Shown here piece after piece: positions 9,961 to 19,645 of a stretch of 64,000 bases of DNA. Both the position numbers and the translations under genes were made by a program. The stretch is from Bradyrhizobium sp. CIAT3101 (GTDB taxonomy: Bacteria > Pseudomonadota > Alphaproteobacteria > Rhizobiales > Xanthobacteraceae), in contig NZ_CP121634.1 of assembly GCF_029714945.1 (NCBI RefSeq), positions 4,299,001 through 4,363,000 of the forward strand, given 5' to 3'. Within the stretch, counting starts at the first letter, position 1. Each line of letters starts with the position of its first letter. A model generated the notes under the pieces. It did not search any database. It saw nothing but the letters and a program-made list of their open reading frames with translations, and had not been told where the DNA came from.

Positions 9961-11112
9961 ATGATCGACTTTTTTACCCATAGTTTCAATACGTTGAGCC
10001 ATGGGCTCCTCGGCTACGTCGTTCCCTTCCTGTTTGTCCTGACCATCGTCGTGTTCTTCCACGAGCTCGGCCATTTCCTGGTCGCGCGCTGGGCCGGCGT
10101 TCGGGTGTTAACCTTTTCGCTCGGTTTCGGACCTGAGCTGGTTGGTTTCAACGACCGCCACGGCACGCGCTGGAAGATCTCGGCGATCCCGCTCGGCGGC
10201 TACGTCAAGTTCTTCGGCGACGAGAGCGAGGCTTCGACCCCGTCGGCCGAGACGCTCGCGGCCATGACGGCCGAGGAGCGCGCCGGCAGCTTCCATCACA
10301 AGAAGGTCGGCTCGCGCGCCGCCATCGTCGCGGCCGGTCCGATTGCCAATTTCATCCTCGGCGCACTGATTTTCGCGGGGATGGCCCTGTATTACGGCAA
10401 GCCGAGCACGATCGCGCGCGTCGACGGCGTCGTCGCCGACGGTGCTGCGGCCACTGCGGGCTTCAAGATCGGCGACGTCGTCGTGCAGATCGACGGCAAG
10501 CCGATCGAGAGCTTCGCCGACATGCAGCGGATTGTCGCGACGAACGCCGGTTCGGCGCTGGCCTTCCAGGTGAAGCGGGATGGCGCGATCGTGTCGCTGA
10601 CCGCGACGCCGGCGCTGCTCGAGCGCAAGGATCCGTTCGGCAACAGCCACAAGGTCGGCGTGCTCGGCGTCGAGCACAAGTCCCAGGCCGGTGAGGCCTC
10701 GACCGCGCCGGTCGGTGTCGGCGAGGCGCTCAAGATCGGGGTGGAGCAGGTCTGGTTCATCATCACCAGCACCTTCAAGTTCCTGGGCTCCTTGTTCGTC
10801 GGCCAAGGCAATCCGAACGAGGTCAGTGGCGTTCTCGGCATCGCCAAGATGTCGGGGCAGGCGGCGAGCGCCGGGTTCCAGTTTGTGATCAATCTGTGCG
10901 CCGTGCTGTCGGTCTCGATCGGGCTTCTGAACCTGTTTCCGATCCCGCTGCTCGATGGCGGCCACCTTATGTTCTACGCAGCCGAAGTCGTCCGCGGCCG
11001 TCCGCTGTCCGAGCGGACCCAGGAGATGGGCTTCCGAATCGGACTGGGCCTGGTGCTGATGCTGATGGTGTTTGCGACCTATAACGACATCCTGCGGATG
11101 GCGGCTTCCTGA
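9961..11112 (+). CDS. rseP: RIP metalloprotease RseP (site-2 protease)
   Basis: Intramembrane zinc protease. The HExxH motif is in VVFFHELGHFLVARW (His34, Glu35, His38) inside the first membrane segment. A single PDZ domain spans roughly residues 140-215 (VDGVVADGAAATAGFKIGD), and the second active-site motif NLFPIPLLDGGHL is in a C-terminal membrane segment. 383 aa. In proteobacteria it cleaves anti-sigma factors and signal-peptide remnants; the substrate here is not evident. Lies directly before bamA, the usual envelope-stress arrangement. Confidence 0.96.
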   Translation: MIDFFTHSFNTLSHGLLGYVVPFLFVLTIVVFFHELGHFLVARWAGVRVLTFSLGFGPELVGFNDRHGTRWKISAIPLGGYVKFFGDESEASTPSAETLAAMTAEERAGSFHHKKVGSRAAIVAAGPIANFILGALIFAGMALYYGKPSTIARVDGVVADGAAATAGFKIGDVVVQIDGKPIESFADMQRIVATNAGSALAFQVKRDGAIVSLTATPALLERKDPFGNSHKVGVLGVEHKSQAGEASTAPVGVGEALKIGVEQVWFIITSTFKFLGSLFVGQGNPNEVSGVLGIAKMSGQAASAGFQFVINLCAVLSVSIGLLNLFPIPLLDGGHLMFYAAEVVRGRPLSERTQEMGFRIGLGLVLMLMVFATYNDILRMAAS

Positions 11113-11286
11113 TAGGGGCTTTTTTGTGGCGTTGCTGTTGAGCAACGTCTTGGAATGAAATTGAAATTGCGGCGCGCTCGGCCGTTTGCGGCGTCGGTGA
11201 AATTGGCTACAAGCGGCTAGAACTTGGGGAATCTCCCAGACCGGCTTTGGGGTTGGGTCTGGTACGTTGATAAGGGCGCGTTGCGC

Positions 11287-13845
11287 ATGAAGTTTGGACT
11301 GCGACTCCGGGGGGGCTTGCTCGCAACCCTGATCTTGTTCGGCGCGCCGGTGTTTGCCCCGGTTGGGGCTGGTTTTGTGTCTTCGTCTGCGCTCGCTCAG
11401 ACCGTGCAGTCGATCTCCGTCGAGGGGAATCGCCGTGTCGAGGTGGAGACGATCCGCTCCTATTTCAAGCCTGGCCCCGGTGGTCGCCTCGATCAGGGCG
11501 CCATCGATGACGGCCTCAAGGCGCTGATCGAAACCGGCCTGTTCCAGGACGTGAAGATCAACCGCGGCGCAGGCGGTCAGATCGTCGTCTCCGTGGTGGA
11601 AAACCCGGTGATCGGGCGCATCGCGTTCGAAGGCAACAAGAAGATCAAGGACGAGCAGCTCACCGCCGAAGTCCAGTCCAAGGCCCGCGGCACGTTCTCG
11701 CGCGCCATGGTGCAGTCGGACACGCTGCGAATCGCCGAAATCTATCGCCGCTCCGGCCGTTATGACGTGACCGTCACGCCGGAGATCATCGAGCAGCCGA
11801 ACAACCGCGTCGATCTCGTCTTCACGGTCAACGAAGGTGCCAAGACCGGCGTCAAGTCGATCGAGTTCGTCGGCAACAACGCGTTCTCGTCCTACCGCCT
11901 CCGGGACGTCATCAAGACCCACGAATCGAACCTGCTGAGCTTCCTCTCAAGCGGTGACATCTACGATCCGGACCGCGTCGAGGCCGATCGTGACCTGATT
12001 CGCCGCTTCTACCTGAAGAACGGCTTCGCCGACGTTCAGGTCGTGGCCGCGCTCACCGAATACGATCCGGAGAAGAAGGGCTTCAACGTCACCTTCAAGA
12101 TCGAGGAAGGCCAGCAGTACCGCGTTGGCTCCGTCGATTTCCGCACCAGCATCCCGAACTTCGACCCGAGCACGCTGCGCAGCTTCTCGCGCGTCAATGT
12201 CGGCTCGCTCTATAACGTCGAATCGGTCGAGAAATCGGTCGAGGACATGCAGATCGAGGCGTCGCGCCGCGGCTATGCCTTCGCAGTGGTGCGTCCGGGC
12301 GGCGATCGCAATTTCGATGCGCACACCGTCGCCGTCGTGTTCAACGTCGACGAAGGCCCGCGCACCTATATCGAGCGCATCAACATCCGCGGAAATACCC
12401 GTACCCGTGACTACGTGATCCGTCGCGAGTTCGACCTGTCCGAGGGCGATGCCTACAACCGTGCGCTGGTCGATCGCGCCGAGCGCCGCCTGAAGAACCT
12501 CGACTACTTCAAGACCGTGAAGATCACGACGGAGCCGGGCTCGTCCAGCGATCGCGTGGTCCTGATCGTCGATCTCGAGGAGAAGTCGACCGGCGACTTC
12601 TCGGTCTCCGGCGGTTACTCCACGACCGACGGTGCGCTGGCCGAAGTCTCGGTCTCCGAGCGCAACCTGCTGGGCCGCGGTCTGTTCGCCAAGGCTTCGG
12701 TCACCTACGGCCAGTACGCCCGCGGTTATTCGCTGTCGTTCGTCGAGCCGTACCTGCTCGACTACCGGGTCGCGCTGGGCCTCGACCTCTATCAGCGCAC
12801 CCAGCTGTCCAACAGCTACATCTCCTACGGCACCAAGACGCTGGGCTTCAGCCCGCGCCTGGGCTTCCAGCTGCGCGAGGATCTTTCGCTCCAGCTGCGC
12901 TACTCGATCTACCGGCAGGAAATCACGCTGCCGTCCAACTTGGCGAACTGTAACAACAACCAGTTCCTGGCGGATGGCGTGACGCCGAATCCATTATTCA
13001 ACCCGAGCCCGGCCTTCTCCAATGCAACCGGTGTCCCGCTGGCTGCGTCCACCAACGGCCTCGGCTGCTACGCCGACGGCGAAGCCTCGCTGCCGGTGCG
13101 CAAGGAGCTTGCGGGCGGCAAGACGCTGACCTCGGCGCTTGGCTACACGCTGACCTACAACACGCTCGACAACAACAAGAACCCGACCGACGGCCTGCTC
13201 GTCGACTTCAGGCAGGACTTCGCCGGCGTCGGCGGCGACGTCTCCTACCTGAAGACCGTGGCCGATGCGAAATACTACCAATCGCTGGTTTCGGACCTCG
13301 TCGGTGTCGTCCATCTCCAGGGCGGTATCCTGAACAAGGTCGGCAGCAGCGATCTGCGCATGCTGGATCATTTCCAGATGGGCCCGAACCTCGTCCGCGG
13401 CTTTGCGCCGAACGGCATCGGTCCGCGCGATTTGAATCCCTTCGGTACGCAGGACGCGATTGGCGGCACCAAGTATTGGGGCGCTTCGCTGGAATTGCAG
13501 ATGCCGTTCTGGTTCCTTCCGAAGGAAGTGGGTCTGAAGGGCGCTGTCTACGCCGACGCCGGCGGTCTCTTCGACTATCAGGGCCCGACGACGTGGTCGG
13601 TGACCAACGAAATGACCACGACCAAGAACTCGAGCTGCACGCCATCGAGCATCACCCCGGCAGTGGCTGGAACTTGTACCGGCCTGGTGTATGACAATGG
13701 CAATGTGGTCCGGTCGTCGGTCGGTGTCGGTCTGATCTGGGCCTCGCCGTTCGGTCCGCTGCGCTTCGACTACGCAGTGCCGCTCACCAAGGGCAAGAAT
13801 GACCGTACGCAGGAATTCCGGTTCGGCGGCGGCACCTCGTTCTAA
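11287..13845 (+). CDS. bamA: Outer membrane protein assembly factor BamA
   Basis: Central Omp85 protein of the BAM complex that inserts beta-barrels into the outer membrane. A signal peptide ends near ALAQTVQSI. Five POTRA repeats follow (SISVEGNRRVEVETIRSYF; GRIAFEGNKKIKDEQL; SIEFVGNNAFSSYRLRDVI; YRVGSVDFR; INIRGNTRTRDYVIRREF), then the C-terminal 16-strand barrel with the RGF-type element VRGFAPNGIGPRDL and a terminal aromatic residue (GGGTSF). The ATG at 11287 (852 aa) gives a proper signal peptide; a TTG at 11224 would add 21 residues. Confidence 0.97.
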   Translation: MKFGLRLRGGLLATLILFGAPVFAPVGAGFVSSSALAQTVQSISVEGNRRVEVETIRSYFKPGPGGRLDQGAIDDGLKALIETGLFQDVKINRGAGGQIVVSVVENPVIGRIAFEGNKKIKDEQLTAEVQSKARGTFSRAMVQSDTLRIAEIYRRSGRYDVTVTPEIIEQPNNRVDLVFTVNEGAKTGVKSIEFVGNNAFSSYRLRDVIKTHESNLLSFLSSGDIYDPDRVEADRDLIRRFYLKNGFADVQVVAALTEYDPEKKGFNVTFKIEEGQQYRVGSVDFRTSIPNFDPSTLRSFSRVNVGSLYNVESVEKSVEDMQIEASRRGYAFAVVRPGGDRNFDAHTVAVVFNVDEGPRTYIERINIRGNTRTRDYVIRREFDLSEGDAYNRALVDRAERRLKNLDYFKTVKITTEPGSSSDRVVLIVDLEEKSTGDFSVSGGYSTTDGALAEVSVSERNLLGRGLFAKASVTYGQYARGYSLSFVEPYLLDYRVALGLDLYQRTQLSNSYISYGTKTLGFSPRLGFQLREDLSLQLRYSIYRQEITLPSNLANCNNNQFLADGVTPNPLFNPSPAFSNATGVPLAASTNGLGCYADGEASLPVRKELAGGKTLTSALGYTLTYNTLDNNKNPTDGLLVDFRQDFAGVGGDVSYLKTVADAKYYQSLVSDLVGVVHLQGGILNKVGSSDLRMLDHFQMGPNLVRGFAPNGIGPRDLNPFGTQDAIGGTKYWGASLELQMPFWFLPKEVGLKGAVYADAGGLFDYQGPTTWSVTNEMTTTKNSSCTPSSITPAVAGTCTGLVYDNGNVVRSSVGVGLIWASPFGPLRFDYAVPLTKGKNDRTQEFRFGGGTSF

Positions 13846-13848
13846 TCC

Positions 13849-13921
13849 GATCAACAGGGCATGATCCGGCCCCTTGGGAGTTCCTTTCCGGGAATTCCCT
13901 GGGGGTTGATCGCCAAAAAGA
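13849..13921 (+). terminator. Long imperfect hairpin between bamA and lpxD
   Basis: Outer arms GATCAAC (13849-13855) and GTTGATC (13915-13921) enclose a second imperfect pair (ccccttgggagttcc / gggaattccctgggg), followed by gccaaaaaga. It could be a bamA terminator or processing site. The motif ggcatgatCcggcc (13858) recurs as ggcatgatGcggcc at 13946, so the spacer may hold a small repeat family. Confidence 0.45.
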
Positions 13922-13996
13922 TCACGCTCAATCCATGAGATAAGGCATGATGCGGCCTGATCGCTTCATGCCGAAGCCGGACCGCGACGGGGTGGA

Positions 13997-15064
13997 ATGG
14001 CGCAGCCGACCTTCTTCAAAAAGCCGCCGGCCTCGACGCTGGCCGACATCGCCGCGCTGACCAAGGCGCAACTGGTCGACCCTGCCAGGGGCGGTCATGT
14101 CATCACCGGACTTGCTTCGCTGGACGAAGCCGGCCCGATGCATCTGGCGTTCTTCGACAACCTCAAATACGCCGATGAGCTCAAGGCGACCAAGGCTGGC
14201 GCCTGTCTGGTGAGCCCGCGCTTCGAGGCCCAGGTGCCCGCGCACGTGGCCGTGCTGCGGGTGGCGCAGCCGTTCCGTGCCTTTGTCGGGATCGCCCGGG
14301 AATGGCATGGCGATGCGCTGCGCCCACAGTCCTGGTTCGGCAATGACGGCATTGCGCCATCGGCCATCATCGACCCGTCGGCGCGGCTGGAGGACGATGT
14401 CATCGTCGAGCCGCTGACCGTCATCGGTCCGGATGTCGAGATCGGCAGCGGCACCGTGATCGGCGCCGGTGTGGTTCTTGGTCCGGGCGTCAAGATCGGG
14501 CGGGACTGCAATGTCGGCGCCCGCACGGCGATCCAGTGCGCATTGATCGGCAACAACGTGCTGATCCACCCCGGCTGCTCGATCGGCCAGGACGGCTACG
14601 GCTTCATCTTCTTCGGCCCCGAAGGGCATCTGAAGGTGCCCCAGACCGGCCGCGTGCTGATCCAGAACAATGTGGAAGTCGGCGCCGGCACCACCATCGA
14701 TCGCGGCTCCCTGCGGGACACCATGATCGGGGAGGGCACTAAAATCGACAATCAGGTCCAGATCGGCCACAATGTGACGATCGGCCGGAACTGCCTGCTG
14801 GCGGCCCAGATCGGGCTCGCGGGCAGCCTGACGATCGGCGACAACGTGGCGCTGGGAGCAAAGGTTGGCATCAACAATCACCTCAAGATCGGTGATGGGG
14901 CCCAGGTCACCGCGATGAGCGGGGTCAAGGACGACATCCCGCCGAATGGTCGCTGGGGCGGATTTTTTGCCAAGCCGACCAAACAATGGTTCAAGGAAAT
15001 TATCGCGGTGGAGCGCCTGGTACGCGACAGCAAGGCCGATCCGAAGGACGAGGGACGGGAATGA
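13997..15064 (+). CDS. lpxD: UDP-3-O-(3-hydroxyacyl)glucosamine N-acyltransferase
   Basis: Third step of lipid A synthesis: adds the second hydroxyacyl chain from acyl-ACP. It has an N-terminal uridine-binding domain (about 1-105), then a left-handed beta-helix of hexapeptide repeats ([20 protein letters not shown] and many more) with the conserved [17 protein letters not shown] region containing the catalytic His. 355 aa. The TGA overlaps the ATG of fabZ by four bases. Confidence 0.97.
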   Translation: MAQPTFFKKPPASTLADIAALTKAQLVDPARGGHVITGLASLDEAGPMHLAFFDNLKYADELKATKAGACLVSPRFEAQVPAHVAVLRVAQPFRAFVGIAREWHGDALRPQSWFGNDGIAPSAIIDPSARLEDDVIVEPLTVIGPDVEIGSGTVIGAGVVLGPGVKIGRDCNVGARTAIQCALIGNNVLIHPGCSIGQDGYGFIFFGPEGHLKVPQTGRVLIQNNVEVGAGTTIDRGSLRDTMIGEGTKIDNQVQIGHNVTIGRNCLLAAQIGLAGSLTIGDNVALGAKVGINNHLKIGDGAQVTAMSGVKDDIPPNGRWGGFFAKPTKQWFKEIIAVERLVRDSKADPKDEGRE

Positions 15065-15522
15065 CGGCGGAATCACCTGTGAAATTCGAGCTGGTGGATA
15101 TCAATGCGATCCTCCAGACGCTGCCGCACCGCTTTCCGATGCTCCTGATCGACCGGGTGATCAACATCCGCGCCGATTACAGCGGCATCGGCATCAAGAA
15201 CGTCACCTTCAACGAGCCGGCCTTCCAGGGCCATTTCCCCGAACGTCCGGTCTATCCGGGCGTGATGATGATCGAGGCGATGGCGCAGACGGCCGGCGTG
15301 ATCGGCATCAAGTCGGTCGAGGGCACCGAGAAGCCGCGCGCGGTGTATTTCCTCACCATCGACAAGTGCAAATTCCGCAAGCCCGTGCTGCCCGGCGACA
15401 CCATCGAGTATCACATGCGCTCGGTTGGCCGCCGCAAGGCGATGTGGTGGTTTCACGGCGATGCCAAGGTCAATGGCCAAGTCGTCGCCGAAGCCGATGT
15501 CGGCGCCATGTTGACCGACTGA
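15061..15522 (+). CDS. fabZ: 3-hydroxyacyl-ACP dehydratase FabZ
   Basis: Dehydrates 3-hydroxyacyl-ACP in fatty acid elongation and competes with LpxA/LpxD for the same substrate pool. Hot-dog fold with [13 protein letters not shown] and the catalytic segment [20 protein letters not shown] (His and Glu). The ATG at 15061 overlaps the lpxD stop (ATGA), giving 153 aa. Unlike the tight spacing on its 5' side, 187 bases separate it from lpxA. Confidence 0.97.
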   Translation: MTAESPVKFELVDINAILQTLPHRFPMLLIDRVINIRADYSGIGIKNVTFNEPAFQGHFPERPVYPGVMMIEAMAQTAGVIGIKSVEGTEKPRAVYFLTIDKCKFRKPVLPGDTIEYHMRSVGRRKAMWWFHGDAKVNGQVVAEADVGAMLTD

Positions 15523-15689
15523 TTGGGGCGCGCCGCCCGTTCAAGTGTTGGATGAGGTCGTTGATGCAGTGGCGTGGCTTCTTCAGCCGCTCTCTGAAAC
15601 ACGCCGAGATCATACGTCACTGGACAGATCGGGCGCAGTCGCGCTAACCACCGGAAAGCCGAGCAAGTTCAACACATAGTCAGACCTTC

Positions 15690-15723
15690 TTGATTAGTAA
15701 GATCGCTTGATGAGTAAGATCGA
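15690..15723 (+). repeat. 17-bp tandem duplication over the lpxA start
   Basis: Copy 1 (15690-15706) reads ttgattagtaagatcgc; copy 2 (15707-15723) reads ttgatgagtaagatcga. One T/G difference makes ATT in copy 1 and the lpxA ATG in copy 2; the last base also differs. The shift of 17 puts copy 1 out of frame with lpxA. Confidence 0.8.
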
Positions 15724-16501
15724 CCCCACCGCACGGGTGGAAGACGGCGCCGTGATCGGCGAGGGCACCGAGATCGGGCCCTTTTGCATCATTGGTCGCA
15801 ACGCCCGGATCGGGGCCAATTGCAAGCTGCTCGGACAGGTCACCGTCATCGGCCATACCTCGGTCGGGGACAATTGCGTGATCTCGCCGTTCGCGGTGCT
15901 CGGCGGCGCGCCCCAGGATCTCAGCTACAAGGGCGAGCCGACCACGCTCGACATCGGTTCCGGCTGCACCATCCGCGAAGGCGCGACCATGAACGTCGGC
16001 ACCGTCAAGGGCGGCGGCAAGACGCGCGTCGGCAACGACGGCTACTTCATGAACAACAGCCATGTCGGCCACGACTGCATGGTCGGCAACAACGCGATCT
16101 TCGCGACCTCGGCGACGCTCGGTGGCCATTGCGAGATCGGCGATGCCGTCTATATCGGCGGGCTGTCCGCGGTGCACCAGTTCACGCGCATCGGCTCCTA
16201 TGTGATGGTCGGCGGCCTCTCGGGCGTGCGCGACGACATCATCCCGTACGGGCTCGCCAACGGCCAATATGCGGTGCTGGAGAGCCTCAACCTCATCGGC
16301 ATGAAGCGGCGCAAGTTCACCCGGCAGCGCCTCGCAACCGTGCGTGCATTCTACCAGAAACTCTTCCATGGCTCCGGCACATTCGCCGAGCGGCTGGAGG
16401 CGGTGCGGTCCCTCGAGAGCGAAGATCCGGCGATCGCCGAAATCCTCGGCTTCATCGGCAAGGGCAAGCGTCCGCTCTGTCTTCCCACCATCGAGAAGTG
16501 A
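15710..16501 (+). CDS. lpxA: UDP-N-acetylglucosamine O-acyltransferase
   Basis: First step of lipid A synthesis. Hexapeptide beta-helix from residue 1 (IDPTARVEDGAVIGEGTEIG), with the catalytic His in the NNSHVGHDCMVGN element and the GGAPQDLSYKGEPT loop typical of LpxA, then a C-terminal helical domain (KRRKFTRQRLATVRAFYQKL). 263 aa. The ATG at 15710 is preferred over a TTG at 15707. The Shine-Dalgarno is poor: the start lies in a 17-bp duplicated sequence. Confidence 0.97.
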   Translation: MSKIDPTARVEDGAVIGEGTEIGPFCIIGRNARIGANCKLLGQVTVIGHTSVGDNCVISPFAVLGGAPQDLSYKGEPTTLDIGSGCTIREGATMNVGTVKGGGKTRVGNDGYFMNNSHVGHDCMVGNNAIFATSATLGGHCEIGDAVYIGGLSAVHQFTRIGSYVMVGGLSGVRDDIIPYGLANGQYAVLESLNLIGMKRRKFTRQRLATVRAFYQKLFHGSGTFAERLEAVRSLESEDPAIAEILGFIGKGKRPLCLPTIEK

Positions 16502-16508
16502 CGCCGGG

Positions 16509-17378
16509 ATGGCCGCGGACATGACATCGGCGGCTCCAGGGATTTTATCACCGGTCGGTGTCGTCGCTGGCGGTGGCGCGATGCCGTTCGCGGTTGCCGA
16601 GTCGCTCGCGGCGCGCGGCATTACGCCGGTGCTGTTTCCGTTGCGAGGCGCCTGCGATCCGGTCCAGGCGGAGAAATTCCGCCATCGCTGGATCTCGGTC
16701 GGTCAGCTCGGCCGCGCCATGCGGCTGTTCCGCGAAGAAGGCTGCCGCGACCTGATCTTCATCGGCACCCTGGTGCGGCCGTCGCTCACGGAGATCCGGT
16801 TCGACTTCACGACGTTGCGGCTGCTCGGCAACGTCATCCGCGCCTTCCGCGGCGGCGACGATCATCTGCTGTCCAGTGTCGGGCGCATTCTCGAGCAAGG
16901 CGGCTTTCGCATGGTCGGCATCAAGGACGTCGCGCCCGACCTGCTGATGCCCGAGGGCTGCATCACGCGCGCCTGGCCGGCCGACAATGCCAAGGGCGAC
17001 ATCGAACGCGGACGCGCGGTGCTTACCGCGCTCGGTCCGTTCGACATCGGGCAGGCCGCCGTGGTGATCGACGGCCATGTGGTGGCTGTCGAGGACATCG
17101 AGGGCACTGATGCGCTGCTGGCGCGTGTGGCGCGGCTGCGTGAGGAGGGCCGTATCCGTGCCGCCACGGGGCGTGGCGTGCTGGTGAAGGCGCCGAAGAG
17201 CGGCCAGGATCTTCGCTTCGACCTGCCGACGATCGGCGCGCGCACGATCGAGGGCGTCGCCAAGGCCGGCCTTGCCGGTGTCGCCGTCATCGCCGGCAAC
17301 ACCATCGCCGCCGAGCCGCAGGCGATGATCGGGCTCGCCGACGCCAAATATCTCTTCGTCGTCGGTCTGCCCGCGTGA
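16509..17378 (+). CDS. lpxI: UDP-2,3-diacylglucosamine pyrophosphatase LpxI
   Basis: Hydrolyses UDP-2,3-diacylglucosamine to lipid X; the alphaproteobacterial replacement for LpxH. It shows the family features VGVVAGGGAMPFAVAESLAARG at the N-terminus, GGDDHLLSSVGRILEQGGF in the middle, and the C-terminal lobe with GRGVLVKAPKSGQDLRFDLP and AGVAVIAGNTIAAE. The start is ATG 16509 (289 aa) or possibly ATG 16521. Lies between lpxA and lpxB, as expected for the pathway, and its stop overlaps the lpxB ATG by one base. Confidence 0.93.
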   Translation: MAADMTSAAPGILSPVGVVAGGGAMPFAVAESLAARGITPVLFPLRGACDPVQAEKFRHRWISVGQLGRAMRLFREEGCRDLIFIGTLVRPSLTEIRFDFTTLRLLGNVIRAFRGGDDHLLSSVGRILEQGGFRMVGIKDVAPDLLMPEGCITRAWPADNAKGDIERGRAVLTALGPFDIGQAAVVIDGHVVAVEDIEGTDALLARVARLREEGRIRAATGRGVLVKAPKSGQDLRFDLPTIGARTIEGVAKAGLAGVAVIAGNTIAAEPQAMIGLADAKYLFVVGLPA

Positions 17379-18565
17379 TGCAAACCCGCAATCCCAAACG
17401 GAAGATCTTCCTGATCGCGACGGAGGAATCCGGCGACCGGCTCGGCTCGGCGCTGATGAAGGTGCTGCGCCAGCGCCTCGGCGACGGCGTGCAGTTCGAG
17501 GGCGTCGGCGGCCGCACCATGGCGCGCGAGGGGCTCGAGACGCTCTTTCCCATCGAGGAGCTGTCGATCGTCGGCTTTGCCGCGGTGATGCAGCAACTGC
17601 CGAAGATCCTGCGACTGATCCGCGAGACCGCGGATGCCGTGACCGAGTCCGCGCCCGACGCGCTGGTCATCATCGACAGTCCCGATTTCACCCATCGCGT
17701 TGCGCGCCGCGTGCGTGCGAAGAATCCGGCGATCCCCGTGATCGACTACGTCTCGCCCTCGGTCTGGGCCTGGCGGCCGGGCCGTGCGCGCGCGATGCTC
17801 GGCTATGTCGATCACGTGCTGGGTTTACTGCCGTTCGAGCCGGAGGAGTACCGCAAGCTGAAAGGGCCGCCCTGCAGCTATGTCGGCCATCCCCTGATCG
17901 AGCAATTGCCGTCGCTGCGTCCGAACCCCGACGAGCAAAAGCGACGCGCCGGCGAGCCGCCGGTGTTGCTGGTGCTGCCGGGCAGCCGCCGCAGCGAGAT
18001 CCGGCATCATCTCGGCCTGTTCGGCGCCGCGCTCGGGCGATTGCAGGCCGAGGGCCGCGCGTTCGAATTGATGCTGCCGACGATGCCGCATCTCGAAGCC
18101 ACGGTCCGCGCGGGCGTGGCGACCTGGCCGGTCAAGCCGCAGATCGTCGTCGGCGAAGCCGAGAGGCGCGCTGCATTCCGGATCGCGCGCGCGGCGCTGG
18201 CGAAATCCGGCACGGTGACGCTGGAGCTCGCGCTGTCGGGCATTCCGATGGTGACGGCCTATCGCGTCGGCGCGATGGAGGCCTTCATCCTGCGTCGCGC
18301 GATCCAGGTCTCTTCGGTGATCCTCGCCAATCTCGTGATCGGCAAGGACGTGATCCCCGAATTTTTGCAGGAAGACTGTACGCCGGAGAAGCTCGCAGCC
18401 GCATTGTCCGAGGTGCTGGCGGGGACACCGATGCGCAAGCAACAGGTCGAGGCATTTGCGCAGCTCGACACCATCATGTCGACCGGCAATAAATCACCGA
18501 GCGTACTCGCCGCCGACATCGTGCTCGCGACGATGCGGAAGGGGCGGCAGGCGAGCCAGGGATAG
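17378..18565 (+). CDS. lpxB: Lipid-A-disaccharide synthase
   Basis: GT19 glycosyltransferase joining lipid X and UDP-diacylglucosamine. It shows the expected KIFLIATEESGDRLGSALMKVL, GVGGRTMAREGL, IDSPDFTHRVARRVR, YVSPSVWAWRPGRA and the donor-site VLPGSRRSEIRHHL, then ALAKSGTVTLELAL and PMVTAYRVG. ATG 17378 (395 aa) is preferred to a GTG at 17375. It closes the lpx operon; the convergent oxidoreductase gene ends only 14 bases downstream with no clear terminator. Confidence 0.97.
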   Translation: MQTRNPKRKIFLIATEESGDRLGSALMKVLRQRLGDGVQFEGVGGRTMAREGLETLFPIEELSIVGFAAVMQQLPKILRLIRETADAVTESAPDALVIIDSPDFTHRVARRVRAKNPAIPVIDYVSPSVWAWRPGRARAMLGYVDHVLGLLPFEPEEYRKLKGPPCSYVGHPLIEQLPSLRPNPDEQKRRAGEPPVLLVLPGSRRSEIRHHLGLFGAALGRLQAEGRAFELMLPTMPHLEATVRAGVATWPVKPQIVVGEAERRAAFRIARAALAKSGTVTLELALSGIPMVTAYRVGAMEAFILRRAIQVSSVILANLVIGKDVIPEFLQEDCTPEKLAAALSEVLAGTPMRKQQVEAFAQLDTIMSTGNKSPSVLAADIVLATMRKGRQASQG

Positions 18566-18579
18566 AGTCGCCGACGCCA

Positions 18580-19584
18580 CTATCTCATCTGGACGACGAC
18601 CTTTCCCTTCGCTCGTCCCTGGCCGAGGTATGAAAGCGCGTCCTTCGCCTGTTCGAACGGAAAAACCTTGTCGATCACCGGCCGGATGCTTTCCGCTTCG
18701 AGAAGCCCGCCAATCTCCGCGAGCCGGCTGCCGTCCGGACGCACGAACAGGAACGAATAGGCGACGCCGCGTCTGCTGGCGAGGCGAATGATCTTGCGAC
18801 TGAGAAGCCCGAACACCAGCACCATGAGAAAGTTCATGCCCCGGGCGCGCGCGAATGCGGCGTCCGGCGGTCCGACCAGCGAGACGACGGTGCTCCCGGC
18901 CTTCAATATCCGAAGCGATTTTTCGATCGCATCGCCCCTGACGGTGCCCAGTACGGCGTCGTAGTTTCGGAGCACGTCCTCAAATTGATGCGTCTTGTAA
19001 TCGACCACCTCGTCGGCCCCGAGGCTCCGCACGAGGTCGATGTTCCCGGTGCTCGTTGTCGTCCCGACTTTTGCCCCGAAATATTTCGCGAGCTGGATTG
19101 CGAACGTGCCGATGCCGCCAGCGCCTGCCGGGATGAACACCTTCTGGCCGGGCTTGAGTTGTGCTCGCTCCTTGAGGGCCTGCCACGATGTCAGGCCGAC
19201 CATCGGGATCGAGGCCGCTTGCACGAAGTCCAGATTTGCCGGTTTGGGCGCAGCGGCGCTTTCGGGCACACGCGCGAGTTCGGCGAGTGCGCCGGTGCCG
19301 CTCCGGTCGAAGATACTGGCGAACACGGCATCGCCCGGCTTGAAGCGGGTCACGCGGCTTCCGACTTCCACCACGACACCAGACAGATCGCTGCCCATCG
19401 TGGCTGGTAGCTGAAGCGGGAGGACGGGCTTGAACAGTCCTTTCGCAATCATGTTGTCGACAGGATTCAAGCCGGCCGCGTGGACCTGAACGAGAAGCTC
19501 GTCCGGTCCAGGCTGTGGCCGGGGAATGTCAGCGAAGGTGACTTGGTCGGGTTTGCCGTAGCGCTTTAAGACAAGTGCTTTCAT
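18580..19584 (-). CDS. Zinc-independent MDR-family quinone/NADPH oxidoreductase
   Basis: Medium-chain dehydrogenase/reductase of the quinone-reductase type. N-terminal GroES-like domain (VLKRYGKPDQVTFADIPRPQPGPDELLVQV), then a Rossmann domain with GAGGIGTFAIQLAKYFGAKV and SLGADEVVDY. No catalytic-zinc Cys/His set is visible, which argues for an NADPH:quinone or enone reductase. The start chosen is ATG 19584 (MKALVLKRYG, 334 aa); a longer open frame to 19719 is unsupported. It lies 61 bases downstream of the SDR gene on the same strand, probably in one TetR-controlled operon. Substrate unknown. Confidence 0.88.
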   Translation of the reverse strand: MKALVLKRYGKPDQVTFADIPRPQPGPDELLVQVHAAGLNPVDNMIAKGLFKPVLPLQLPATMGSDLSGVVVEVGSRVTRFKPGDAVFASIFDRSGTGALAELARVPESAAAPKPANLDFVQAASIPMVGLTSWQALKERAQLKPGQKVFIPAGAGGIGTFAIQLAKYFGAKVGTTTSTGNIDLVRSLGADEVVDYKTHQFEDVLRNYDAVLGTVRGDAIEKSLRILKAGSTVVSLVGPPDAAFARARGMNFLMVLVFGLLSRKIIRLASRRGVAYSFLFVRPDGSRLAEIGGLLEAESIRPVIDKVFPFEQAKDALSYLGQGRAKGKVVVQMR

Positions 19585-19645
19585 GTGATGCTGTTTCGAA
19601 GATTTTGTGGGAGCGGCTGTATGGGGCGGTGGCTCGTTCATCCCG

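Noticed and set aside
10108-11922. 604-codon minus-strand frame over rseP and bamA
   Set aside because: Antisense shadow; crosses an intergenic region and two certain genes, no recognisable motif.
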